Source: Clostridia bacterium (GTDB lineage Bacteria; Bacillota; Clostridia; Christensenellales; CAG-1252). Taken from it: a DNA stretch of 14,298 bases. Of the stretch, positions 1-6,954 are shown piece after piece (positions within the stretch are counted from its first letter, which is position 1; each line of letters starts with the position of its first letter). The stretch lies in assembly GCA_017455385.1 (NCBI GenBank), contig JAFTBD010000090.1, positions 1 through 14,298 of the forward strand, given 5' to 3'. Both the position numbers and the translations under genes were made by a program. The notes under the pieces were generated by a model, which was given only the letters and a program-made list of their open reading frames with translations, did no database searches and was not told the DNA's origin.

Positions 1-34
1 GAGCCTGCCGAGGGATCTCATCCAATTTTTCAGA

Positions 35-67
35 GTGGAGTGTGGAGAGTGGAGAGTGGAGTTGCGG
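35..67. repeat. GAGAGTGGAG-type dispersed repeat, left copy (A)
   Basis: This is a purine-rich degenerate tandem of GAGTGGA/GAGAGTGG units. Positions 42-63 match 7038-7059 exactly (22 of 22) in reverse complement, and 52-67 match 7105-7120 exactly (16 of 16) in reverse complement. It therefore belongs to the repeat family found on both sides of the surface-gene pair. No coding potential is seen. Confidence 0.75.
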
Positions 68-82
68 TGACGCTGAGAAGGA

Positions 83-281
83 ATGAATTGACCTAACGGT
101 CATGAATTGGCTTTCGCCATGAATTGCGCCTTTGGCGCATGAATCGCACGCTCGGCGTGCATTATGGATATATTTATCCGCAATGACGGCTACCACGTCA
201 ATTCACGGAGAGCTCTGCTCGAGAATTCACGACCGCATCTGCGGTCAATTCACGCACGAAGTGCAATTCACTGCGTAAGCA
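83..281. repeat. Array of private mini-hairpins with constant linker
   Basis: In the left half, four ATGAATT/C linkers (83-89, 102-108, 119-125, 139-145) are each followed by a different perfect small palindrome: GACC-TAAC-GGTC, GGC-TTTC-GCC, GCGCC-TTT-GGCGC and GCACGC-TCG-GCGTGC. The middle has GGATA-TATT-TATCC (166-179) and TGACG...CGTCA (184-200). In the right half the linker is AATTCAC (200-206, 224-230, 247-253, 265-271), nearly the reverse complement of the left linker, followed by GAGC-TCT-GCTC, GACCGC-ATCT-GCGGTC, GCAC-GAA-GTGC and TGC-GTAA-GCA. The array is thus inverted about its centre. A 61-codon ORF at 164-349 crosses it and looks spurious. The function is unknown. It is not a CRISPR array, because linkers are 7 bases and spacers 10-16 bases and self-complementary. 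Confidence 0.8.
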
Positions 282-310
282 AAACGCGCCGAAGTATCTC
301 ATCCGCTTTT
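280..310 (-). repeat. Dispersed repeat B, left copy
   Basis: Read on the minus strand, this 31-base segment matches plus-strand 6955-6985 at 26 of 31 positions. The core is CGGATGA-N2-TACTTCGGC-N-CGTTT. It is the middle member of the mirror-image repeat set flanking the two surface genes. Confidence 0.65.
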
Positions 311-359
311 TTCAATACGGTGGAGATCCCTCAACTGCGTTCGGGATGACATTATTATA

Positions 360-394
360 AAAAGGTCACTGCCCTTCTGCGGTAGTGACCTTTT
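360..394. terminator. Intrinsic terminator, probably bidirectional
   Basis: The arm at 360-373 (AAAAGGTCACTGCC) pairs with 381-394 (GGTAGTGACCTTTT) through one G-T wobble around a 7-base loop. On the plus strand it continues TTTTCGTTCTTTC; on the minus strand it continues TTTTTATAATAAT. It could end a plus-strand transcript entering from the left edge and act as a backstop for the minus-strand gene that ends at 672. Confidence 0.8.
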
Positions 395-427
395 CGTTCT
401 TTCTATTTCCCTGCCCCGTACGAGACT

Positions 428-453
428 GCGGAGAGTGGTGCAGTCGCGAGGCT
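428..453 (+). repeat. Partial copy of dispersed repeat C
   Basis: GCGGAGAGTGGTGCA is followed by a GCGAG...CTC segment. This repeats the beginning of the longer copy at 553-663, and its reverse complement is related to 6851-6884. It appears to be a truncated copy. Confidence 0.55.
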
Positions 454-464
454 CGAGAATTAAT

Positions 465-493
465 GCGGAATGCGGAATTCGGAATTCGGAATT
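465..493. repeat. CGGAATT short tandem repeat
   Basis: Three perfect tandem CGGAATT units (473-493) are preceded by a degenerate GCGGAAT unit (465-471). It is non-coding and lies between the two terminators. Slippage-prone tandem repeats of this kind suggest relaxed constraint. Confidence 0.7.
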
Positions 494-552
494 AAATCGA
501 TAATAAAACTTCTAAAACATAACAAACGAGTGCGTTTTCGTTTCAAGCGAGC

Positions 553-663
553 GCGGAGAGTGGTGCATATACGAGCGCTCTTTGAAGAAAAGGGCAGGCG
601 CGTACTTCTCGTACGTAACTGCCCTTTGATGAAATAGTTAGCGAAGTAGATGTGCCGCTATAC
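553..663 (+). repeat. Dispersed repeat C, left copy, at the 3' end of the minus-strand gene
   Basis: This starts GCGGAGAGTGGTGCA, continues CGAGCGCTCT, then a hairpin with inner stem CGTAC/GTACG, then TAGTTAGCGAAG...GCCGCTATAC (635-663). The reverse complement of 6715-6884 has the same parts in the same order. 635-663 against 6715-6743 is 26 of 29 identical. The right copy carries about 55 extra bases. The repeat ends 8 bases from the stop of the minus-strand gene and supplies that gene's terminator hairpin. Confidence 0.75.
585..627 (-). terminator. Intrinsic terminator of the minus-strand surface gene
   Basis: AAAGGGCAG (589-597) pairs with CTGCCCTTT (619-627), and inside it CGTAC (601-605) pairs with GTACG (611-615). 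On the minus strand the hairpin is followed by TTTTCTTC, giving a U-tract. It lies 45 bases past the stop codon of the 672-4385 gene. The hairpin is part of dispersed repeat C. Confidence 0.75.
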
Positions 664-671
664 GCGCTCGC

Positions 672-3600
672 TTAAGATACAGAGACTGTAACTTTCAACA
701 CAGTCGCGGCTTCATTATTGAAGGTGAGCGCGAAGGTCGTGTATTCGTTATCCGTCAACGTGTCGAGGTAAGCCCCCGTCAGGCTGAAGACGCCGGTGTC
801 CTTATCGAAGCTGTATTCGCCGAGGGCGGGAGCGTCGCTGCCCGTGACCTCGAGGGAGACGACGTCATAGCCGTGGTTATCGAAAGTGATGGAGATGGGC
901 GCGAGGCTACCTTTCTTGTAGGCGACGGTGGTCCTGTCGATCGCCTCGGGCACCGCGGAGTCGATGACCTTCACGACGAGGGTCATGCGGTTCACCGTGG
1001 TGAGCACGTTGTACTCATACTCGCCAAGGGCGAGCGCCTGCAACTCAGCCGCATCGAGAGTGACCTTCGTGACGCCGTTATCGGTGACGAAGGTATAGCC
1101 GATGCCCTCCACCGTGTCGAGCGCCGCACCGCCGAGGGTGAGGTCGAAGGCAGGAGCCACGCCTGCGGACTTGTCATAGGTAAGGACGAGCTTGCCGCCG
1201 TCCGCGAGAGCGATCACAGGCACGGTGGTGTCGATGACCTTCAGCTTCAGGTCGGCGTTCATGGTGCCCGCATTCGCGCTCAAGGTGTATTCACCCACCG
1301 CGAGACCCGCGAGGAAGCTCTTGGAGAGGGTGACGGTATTGCCGCTCGTCGTATAAGCCTTGGCGGTGATGGCGCAGTCGGTGCTCGTAAGGGTGACCTT
1401 GCTCGTCGCATAGACGGTGTAGGAGACGTCCGCGGGAGCATTCTTATCAAATACGGCGTAGGAAGTGCCCGCCACGATGCTGGCATTCTCCCACACTCTC
1501 ACTGTGAATTCCTTGCTCGTGCGGATATCGCCGACAAAGGTGACATAGAACTTGTACTCCCCTTCCGGCTGCTTCATCAGGTAATCCTTGGAGATGATGA
1601 CGCCGCCGTCGACCTCGGTGTAGTTATTCTCGGTGATCCCGTTGCCGCTCACGCCGTCGAAACGATAAGCGAACTTCTCGAAGGTGACCTTGACGTCATT
1701 CGTATTCGTGGTCTTGCTGAAGCCGAACATCTTGCTGTAGAGTCCGGGCTCTCTGTCGTCCTTCACGGTGACCGTGAGGGTGACGGTGGTGCCATTCGCC
1801 GCCGTTACGACATAGTCGTAATCGTCGGGCTCTTTGTCCGCGAAGACAGGCGCGAAGATCTTCAGGCTGCCGGAATTATCCACCGTGTACTGCGAATCGT
1901 CCAAGCCCTCGATGGAGGCGATCTTGTTGCCGTGGAGCTCGAGCTTGAAATTCACCGCGCTCTCACCTTTCTTGGAGTAATTCGCTTTGGCGCTATTGAC
2001 GGTGATGGGGGTGGTGTCCACGACGGTGACCGTCAGATAGAGGACGCCTTTATTCGACTTGAAGGTGAAGACGTGCTCGCCGAGCGGGAGCTTATTCAGG
2101 AAGGTGTCGTGGATGGCGAGCTCGCCCGCATTCTCGAACCAAGCGTATTGGACGGCGCCTGCGGGAGAAGTGAGGCCGATGAACGCAGACTCATTGAGCG
2201 CCACGTCGAAGACGACGTCATCGGGATCCGCCTTGTCGAAGATGGCGGTGGGCTCGTCGCAGGTGGGCATGACGGCGGTCTTGTGGAAGGTGATCCTGCC
2301 CTTCACGCCGTCGTCCGACTTGCTGATGAGCTCGATGACGGCATTGAACTCGGTGCCGACCGTCGGCTTGACGGTGACGAGACCGTCTTTCAGGGTGATG
2401 TAATCCGCCGCATCGTCGACGTAGACGACGTCGAAGTTGTCGAGGCCGACTTTCACACCCGTAGCGTCTTTGACGCTATAAAGGTCGAAGGCATTGACGT
2501 TGATCTCCTTGAACTCGACGCTCTTGCCGGGGATCTGCACGGTCTTGCCGTCGTCCAGAATGTCCTTGACGAGGTAACGGGAGCCGAACTCGAAGAGGGG
2601 ATATTTCAGCTTCGCGAGCTCCCACGTCTTCTCAACGCCCTTATAGCCGAGGACGGGAAGCTCCACGCCTGCTTTCACTTGGAAATCCGCGCCGAGGTAT
2701 AAGCCACCGGTGACGTAATAGCCTTTGATGATATGTAATTCTTTATTGAGAGCCGCTTCCATATCGAGACGGAGCTGACCGCCGATCTCGGCGTAGGCGC
2801 CGACTTTCACCTTGAAGCCGATACCCACCACTTCCAGCACGCTGGCGGTGAGCTTGACATAGACGCCCGCTTCCGCGGTGACCTTGCCGAGAAGGACGAG
2901 GTCATTCGCCTTGGAGGAGGTCTCCATCGACTTATACGAGGTGAATTCGCCGTCGACGTAGGTGACGCCCGCAACGATTTCGGTGTTGTAGATGTATTCG
3001 AAGCTCAGGTCGCCGGTGATGCCGAAATTGAGGTCAACGCCGAACTCGATGCCGAGCACGAAGCAGTAGATGGGGTATTTGTAGCTATAGATGGGGAGCT
3101 CGGTGCCGACGATGGCTTTCTCCGCCGTATTGCCCTTCAAAAGCTCGACGAACTTCTCTTTGAAATCATCGACGGACTCCGCCTTGATGACGCCGGTATT
3201 GGTATTCATCTTGACGTAGCAGGTGGTCTTCGTGTCGATCTTGAGGGAGAAATCGAAACTCAGGTCGTCGATGGAGGTGATGCTGTCGTAGTCGCAGTTC
3301 AGGGAGGGGGTGAGCTTGATGTCGTTATTGATGCCGACGACGATGTCCACGCCCTTCACGATGGTGATGGTGTATTTGATATTGAGCTTGATGGTGCTGC
3401 CGTCGAGGTTCACGTCGAAGGTGACCACCTGACGGGGCGCCTTGCCGTTGCCTTCGTTGACGACGAAGTCTTTCGAGAAGAGGTCGAAGGTCTCCTGCGC
3501 AGTGACGAGGAGCGCCTCGGCGAATTCGCTATTCTCCAGCGCATCGCGGAGAGCGTCCTCATCGAAGGAGAAATTATTCTCGTCAATGACGAGATCCTGA

Positions 3601-4385
3601 TAAATGTCCGCCTTCGACACCACTTCGTTGAACTGTGCGAGGCGGCAATGGATCTCCTCCTTGCCGTCTTTCACCTTGGACTCTTCCAAGACGACGTACG
3701 CTGCCATGCCGTTATAGGCATAGCCCGCGATCTCGCCGTTATAGAGGACGGAGAGGCTGCTGTCGAAGAGGTCTTCATCCGGCTTCTTCGCGAGGAAGAC
3801 GGTGCCGGGGGCGAAACGCTCCGTCGCGGCATTCGCCAGCGTGACGTAATAAGTGGTGTCGCCATTCTGCGTGAGGGTCTGCACGTCGGTGCCCGTGAGG
3901 TCGGTCTCCACGATGCTCGCATTCTGCTTCACGACGGGGGCTTTATTCTTATTCGTGCCCTTCGTGGTGAAGATGAAGGTCGTGAGGTCCTTGTACTCCT
4001 CCGCCACGAAAGAGGCGTCGAAGACACGGATGCGGTAGGTCGTCCTCTCCTTGAAGCCGTCACGAGCCGTCACACGGTATACGCCCGCGGGAAGGTCATC
4101 CGCTTCGACGGTCTTCAGCGTCACCTTGCCGCCGCTCCTGTCCGTGACGAGAACGTAGTTGTCCATATTCTCGTTATTCGGTTTGCGCGGCGCCTTGATG
4201 TCGAAATACGTGTCCGCCGACAGCTCTCTGAAGATGCCGGACTCGGCGGCATTCGCCGACATGGCGTAGGATATGGGCTCATCGGTGTCCGCGTCCTTGC
4301 CGAAAACGCCCGCGGCATATAAGCCGAAGACGGTGGCGGCGACGACCACGATCACGATGGGCAGGATGATCCAAAACTTTTTCAT
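672..4385 (-). CDS. Large membrane-anchored surface protein with tandem X2-like Ig domains
   Basis: This is a 1237-residue protein. Residues 1-4 (MKKF) are followed by a hydrophobic segment to about residue 28, an uncleaved signal anchor or signal peptide, so the rest should lie outside the membrane. Residues about 30-430 are unrecognised. Residues about 430-620 are rich in Gly and alternating hydrophobic beta-strand patterns. From about 705 to the end there are some six repeats of roughly 80-90 residues. The clearest resemble CBM_X2/Ig-like modules: FDKADPDDV near 714 and VFDKNAPADV near 979, each followed by a hydrophobic-SKSFL-type strand, then LPLGEH or LAVGEY, then a terminal TVTVVDTT or KVIDTT strand. 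X2 modules occur in clostridial extracellular and cellulosomal proteins, where they bind cell wall or polysaccharide. No catalytic motif, LPXTG or SLH motif is seen. The start is supported by GGGGGA 7 bases upstream. It diverges from the PF14262-like lipoprotein gene. Surface location is well supported; the function is not known. Confidence 0.85.
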   Translation of the reverse strand: MKKFWIILPIVIVVVAATVFGLYAAGVFGKDADTDEPISYAMSANAAESGIFRELSADTYFDIKAPRKPNNENMDNYVLVTDRSGGKVTLKTVEADDLPAGVYRVTARDGFKERTTYRIRVFDASFVAEEYKDLTTFIFTTKGTNKNKAPVVKQNASIVETDLTGTDVQTLTQNGDTTYYVTLANAATERFAPGTVFLAKKPDEDLFDSSLSVLYNGEIAGYAYNGMAAYVVLEESKVKDGKEEIHCRLAQFNEVVSKADIYQDLVIDENNFSFDEDALRDALENSEFAEALLVTAQETFDLFSKDFVVNEGNGKAPRQVVTFDVNLDGSTIKLNIKYTITIVKGVDIVVGINNDIKLTPSLNCDYDSITSIDDLSFDFSLKIDTKTTCYVKMNTNTGVIKAESVDDFKEKFVELLKGNTAEKAIVGTELPIYSYKYPIYCFVLGIEFGVDLNFGITGDLSFEYIYNTEIVAGVTYVDGEFTSYKSMETSSKANDLVLLGKVTAEAGVYVKLTASVLEVVGIGFKVKVGAYAEIGGQLRLDMEAALNKELHIIKGYYVTGGLYLGADFQVKAGVELPVLGYKGVEKTWELAKLKYPLFEFGSRYLVKDILDDGKTVQIPGKSVEFKEINVNAFDLYSVKDATGVKVGLDNFDVVYVDDAADYITLKDGLVTVKPTVGTEFNAVIELISKSDDGVKGRITFHKTAVMPTCDEPTAIFDKADPDDVVFDVALNESAFIGLTSPAGAVQYAWFENAGELAIHDTFLNKLPLGEHVFTFKSNKGVLYLTVTVVDTTPITVNSAKANYSKKGESAVNFKLELHGNKIASIEGLDDSQYTVDNSGSLKIFAPVFADKEPDDYDYVVTAANGTTVTLTVTVKDDREPGLYSKMFGFSKTTNTNDVKVTFEKFAYRFDGVSGNGITENNYTEVDGGVIISKDYLMKQPEGEYKFYVTFVGDIRTSKEFTVRVWENASIVAGTSYAVFDKNAPADVSYTVYATSKVTLTSTDCAITAKAYTTSGNTVTLSKSFLAGLAVGEYTLSANAGTMNADLKLKVIDTTVPVIALADGGKLVLTYDKSAGVAPAFDLTLGGAALDTVEGIGYTFVTDNGVTKVTLDAAELQALALGEYEYNVLTTVNRMTLVVKVIDSAVPEAIDRTTVAYKKGSLAPISITFDNHGYDVVSLEVTGSDAPALGEYSFDKDTGVFSLTGAYLDTLTDNEYTTFALTFNNEAATVLKVTVSVS

Positions 4386-4451
4386 CTATTGATCCCCCAA
4401 TAAAAAATACTTCTTACGCTCGCACGGGTATACGCCCGACGATACTGATTT

Positions 4452-4481
4452 ATTTTAGCACGCGCAATATCCCTTTTTCAA
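4452..4481 (-). promoter_or_regulatory. Sigma-A-type promoter of the minus-strand surface gene
   Basis: On the minus strand TTGAAA (4481-4476) is followed by an 18-base spacer and TAAAAT (4457-4452). This would start transcription near 4445, giving a leader of about 60 bases before the ATG at 4385. Confidence 0.6.
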
Positions 4482-4580
4482 GCACTTTTTATATATTTAT
4501 AATTTGCGGGCGCGCGTCTACCCCCGTAATACTATATGCGAGCGCGTGCTCTCGCTGACCGAAATACGGAATAATGCGCG

Positions 4581-4655
4581 TTTTTCAAATATTTTTCAAA
4601 AAAGTCAAAAATCTTTTTCTTTTTTAAGTCCCGTTTAAGTTCCGCCTGCCATACT
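4581..4655 (+). promoter_or_regulatory. Activator-type promoter with TTTAAG direct repeat
   Basis: TTTAAG at 4623-4628 and again at 4634-4639, each followed by TYCCG, forms an exact 11-base-period direct repeat (TTTAAG-N5-TTTAAG). Ten bases after the second half-site is CATACT (4650-4655), a plausible -10. The position for a -35 (about 4627-4632) reads AGTCCC and is a poor match, so the promoter probably needs an activator. OmpR/PhoB-family response regulators bind such head-to-tail repeats; PmrA/BasR in enterobacteria uses YTTAAG-N5-YTTAAG. A second 11-base-period repeat, TTTTTCAAA at 4581-4589 and 4592-4600, lies 42 bases upstream in an A/T-tract region. The regulator is not in the window. 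Confidence 0.6.
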
Positions 4656-4689
4656 GTGGGTGTAAAAAGGACACAAGGAGGTCACGACT

Positions 4690-6629
4690 ATGAAAAAACT
4701 TACTGTTTTAATAATTGCGATTTTGTTAGCATTATCCGTTGTTTTCGCGGCTTGCGGCTCGACGGATACCGATACGGGCTCGGACGCCGCCGCATCGCAA
4801 AGCTACGTCGCCATCGACTCGGTGGATATCGACGCGACCGTAGCGGCGACGGACGACTACCTCATGGAGACGGCAGCGACCGTCACCGAGGAGCAGACCG
4901 TCACTTCGTCCGAGGAGGAAGTCGTCATCAACCTCAGCGAACTCACGAAAGACAACGCTCCCGAGGGAACGAAATATAAGGACGACGTCTTAACCATCAC
5001 GGCAGCGGGCACCTACCGCCTGACCGGCACTCTGAACGGCGCGGTGGAGGTGAAAAGAACGTCGAGGGCAGCGTGTATATCATCCTCGACAACGCCACGA
5101 TCAATACCCTCGAGACGCAGACTTGCGCCGCACTCGTATTCAAAGAAACGACGGAGACCCGCATCCTCACGATCGCGGACGGCACCGTGAACGAGCTCTC
5201 GGACAGCGTGGGCGACACCGAAGCGGCAGACGGCGACGGCGCGGGACTCGCGGCGAAGAAATGCTCCCTCACCATCAACGGGCAAGGCACTCTCAAGGTA
5301 TACGGCGTAGGGGACGACGCATCCGGCATCAAAGCGAAATACGACCTGACTGTCATTGACGCGACTGTCATCGTCGCCGCCACCAAGAACGGCATCAAGG
5401 CGGGCGAGACGATCTCCATCCACGATGCGACAATCACCGTCACGGCGGGCAACGACGGCATCAAGACCGACGTGGAGCCCGAAACGGACGAGGAAGCGCT
5501 CGCTTATGCGGCGGACAAGACCGCGGGCTACATCTATATCAAGAACAGCACCATCACCGTCACGGCGGGCGACGACGGCATCGCGGCGAATACCTGCCTC
5601 TATATCGATAACGACGCGGATAGAGTCATCACCGTCACGACGAACGGCGGCGCGCCGACCACCGTCACGGAGAGAAGCTCCGACAGCGCGGACGGCAAAG
5701 CCCTCAAAGCTGCGGGCATCACCCTCGAGACCAAGGACGACGACGGCAACGTCACCTCCGAGACCGACTACCCCGCCACCTTCGATGAGAATTACGCCAT
5801 CGTCATCACGGGCGGCACCTTCGTTCTGAATTCCAATGACGACGCCATCCACAGCGCGGGCAACGTCCTCATCAGCGGCGGCACATTCACCATCGCGTCG
5901 GGCGACGACGGCATCAAAGCGGAATACCTGACGCAGATCACGGGCGGCGACATCACCGTCACCAAGAGCTACGAAGGCGTGGAGGGCGCTCGCGTGGAGA
6001 TCACGGGCGGCACCCTGAACGTCACCGCCACGGACGACGGCATCAACGCCGCGAACAGCGACCTGACAAATTACAACTTCGACCTCTATATCGCGGGCGG
6101 CACCATCACGGTGAATTGCAGCGGCGACGGGCTGGACAGCAACGGCAAACTGGTGATAGCGGGCGGCACGGTCTACGTATTCGGACCGCAGAACGCGGGC
6201 AATTCCGCCCTTGACAGCGACGGCGGCACCACCATCCAGGGCGGCACGGTGATCGCCACCTGTGCAAGCGCGATGGACGCCGTGGGCACCACAGGATATA
6301 TGGTCGTCGCGAACGTCAACCTCAGCGCGGGGACGACCGTCACCTTGAAGAGCAGCGACGGCACGGAGATCGTCAGCTTCACGGCACCGAAGACGGCGGG
6401 CAACCTCATCATCAGCACCCCTGCCCTGACGAGCGGCACCTATACCCTCACCTATGGAAGCAACAGCACCACCGTCACCGCGGTCACCGGTCGCTCGGGC
6501 GGCATGGGCGGCATGGGTGGTCAGCCCGGAGGCATGGGCGGTCAACAACCCGGAGGCATGGGCGGTCAGCCCGGCGGTATGGGCGGTCAGCCCGGCGGTA
6601 TGGGCGGCATGGGCGGTCAGCGCCGATAA
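4690..6629 (+). CDS. PF14262-like (Cthe_2159 family) surface lipoprotein, frameshifted
   Basis: The start at 4690 follows AAGGAGGT at a 7-base spacing. The N-terminus is a lipoprotein signal (MKKLTVLIIAILLALS, then VFAAC lipobox), placing the lipid-modified Cys at residue 21-22. The reading frame from 4690 changes near 5053: upstream the frame gives GTYRLTGTLNGAVEV, while the family-like continuation SVYIILDNATI is in the -1 frame. Restoring one base in the AAAA run gives one protein of about 646 residues. The middle is a repetitive beta-helix, with turns marked by NDGIKTD, DDGIAANT, DDAIHSAG, DDGIKAEY, DDGINAAN and GDGLDSNG (about residues 255-480). Acidic DDG turns of this sort suggest Ca2+ binding. 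Cthe_2159 of Clostridium thermocellum is a pectate-lyase-like beta-helix that binds cellulose and pectin-type acidic sugars. The C-terminus is a Gly/Met/Gln-rich tail. Family call confident; the frameshift could be real or a sequence error. Confidence 0.85.
5050..5058 (+). other. Frameshift site within the PF14262-like gene
   Basis: GTGAAAAGAAC lies where the upstream frame (positions 1 mod 3) must pass to the downstream frame (0 mod 3). One additional A would give GTG AAA AAG AAC GTC and join GAVEV to KNVEGSVYIILDN without loss of family-like sequence. The site does not match a classical X XXY YYZ slippery heptamer in the upstream frame. The downstream frame has only a GTG (5073) as a possible start, with no good ribosome binding site. 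Confidence 0.8.
6501..6620 (+). repeat. In-frame GGMGGQP-coding tandem repeat
   Basis: Degenerate units of 9, 21 and 24 bases built on GGCATGGGC and GGTCAGCCCGGC encode the Gly-Met-Gly-Gly-Gln-Pro tail of the lipoprotein. The units differ at synonymous sites (GGC/GGT, CCCGGA/CCCGGC), which argues for retained coding constraint. Units are multiples of three, so slippage would change tail length without breaking frame. Confidence 0.85.
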
Positions 6630-6664
6630 CTAACGAAGACATATTCCTTATTCTCCCTTCCTCT

Positions 6665-6704
6665 GAAGAAGGCGATGGAAGTACCGTCGCCTTCTTCTCC
6701 TTTT
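6665..6704 (+). terminator. Intrinsic terminator of the lipoprotein gene
   Basis: GAAGAAGGCGATGG (6665-6678) pairs with CCGTCGCCTTCTTC (6684-6697) through one G-T wobble, with loop AAGTA, followed by TCCTTTT. It begins 36 bases past the stop codon at 6629. Confidence 0.85.
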
Positions 6705-6714
6705 GCGCGGCGGT

Positions 6715-6884
6715 GTATAGCGGCGCATATGCTTCGCTAACTACCTGCGTCGCCTGCACCCCAAAATATCCTTTGATATTTTAGGGGCACCAATGGCGAC
6801 TCGTCGTCGGGCATCACGTACAGCAAGTACGCTCAGACCCGCCTCCTCGGAGAGCGCTCGCCTCTGCACCACTCTCCACCGCCG
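6715..6884 (-). repeat. Dispersed repeat C, right copy, inverted
   Basis: In reverse complement this reads GAGAGTGGTGCA, CGAGCGCTCT, a hairpin with inner stem CGTAC/GTACG (6817-6831) closed by CGGG/CCCG, and TAGTTAGCGAAG...GCCGCTATAC (6743-6715). These are the same parts in the same order as 553-663. The inner stem is preserved while the outer stem and loop differ. It contains an extra palindrome at 6749-6800 that the left copy lacks. Confidence 0.75.
6749..6800. repeat. 52-base imperfect palindrome inside repeat C
   Basis: GTCGCC (6749-6754) pairs with GGCGAC (6795-6800). Further in, CCCC (6759-6762) pairs with GGGG (6784-6787), and AAAATATC (6763-6770) pairs with GATATTTT (6775-6782) with a single A bulge. 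It corresponds to the stretch absent from the left copy of the repeat, as if it had inserted there. It has no T-tract and is probably not a terminator. Confidence 0.65.
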
Positions 6885-6954
6885 CAAAGTTTTTTGAATA
6901 AAATACAACGTGCTCCCACCCCATTTCCGCTCTCATTCGGGTATTCCTATATAG

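Larger units (their letters stand above)
10..332. repeat. Candidate MITE-like element with short inverted ends
   Basis: The 10-mer GAGGGATCTC at 10-19 recurs as its reverse complement GAGATCCCTC at 323-332. The pair encloses a non-coding stretch that contains the GAGTGG repeats and the hairpin array. The sequence just outside the right end (GGGATGACATTATTATAA, 343-360) resembles 7001-7020 on the same strand, as if it were a recurring element end. No transposase is present and the left end touches the window edge, so the true boundary is unknown. The short length and matched ends suggest a miniature non-autonomous element. A chance pair of 10-mers is possible. Confidence 0.35.

Noticed and set aside
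83..281. CRISPR array
   Set aside because: The repeats are only 7 bases, the spacers are short self-complementary hairpins, the linker reverses orientation mid-array, and no cas genes are present.
164..349. 61-codon open frame in the left repeat region
   Set aside because: It crosses the hairpin array and a candidate element end and has no ribosome binding site.
873..2702. 609-codon plus-strand open frame opposite the large surface gene
   Set aside because: The frame is a shadow of the minus-strand gene. Its translation is rich in Asp, Gly, His and Arg with no recognisable domain, and the opposite strand has a signal anchor, Ig-like repeats, a promoter and a terminator.
4656..4979. 107-codon open frame overlapping the start of the lipoprotein gene
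   Set aside because: It is Arg/Gly/His-rich shadow translation, whereas the 4690 frame has a signal peptide, a lipobox and a strong ribosome binding site.
5050..5058. Programmed -1 ribosomal frameshift
   Set aside because: The codons read GTG AAA AGA in the upstream frame, which is not an X XXY YYZ heptamer, and I see no obvious downstream stimulatory hairpin. An indel is the simpler explanation, though recoding is not excluded.
5013..6548. 511-codon minus-strand open frame opposite the lipoprotein gene
   Set aside because: It is a shadow caused by GC-biased codon use. It has Ala/Val/Asp/Arg-rich low-complexity translation and no ribosome binding site, while the plus strand carries clear family motifs.
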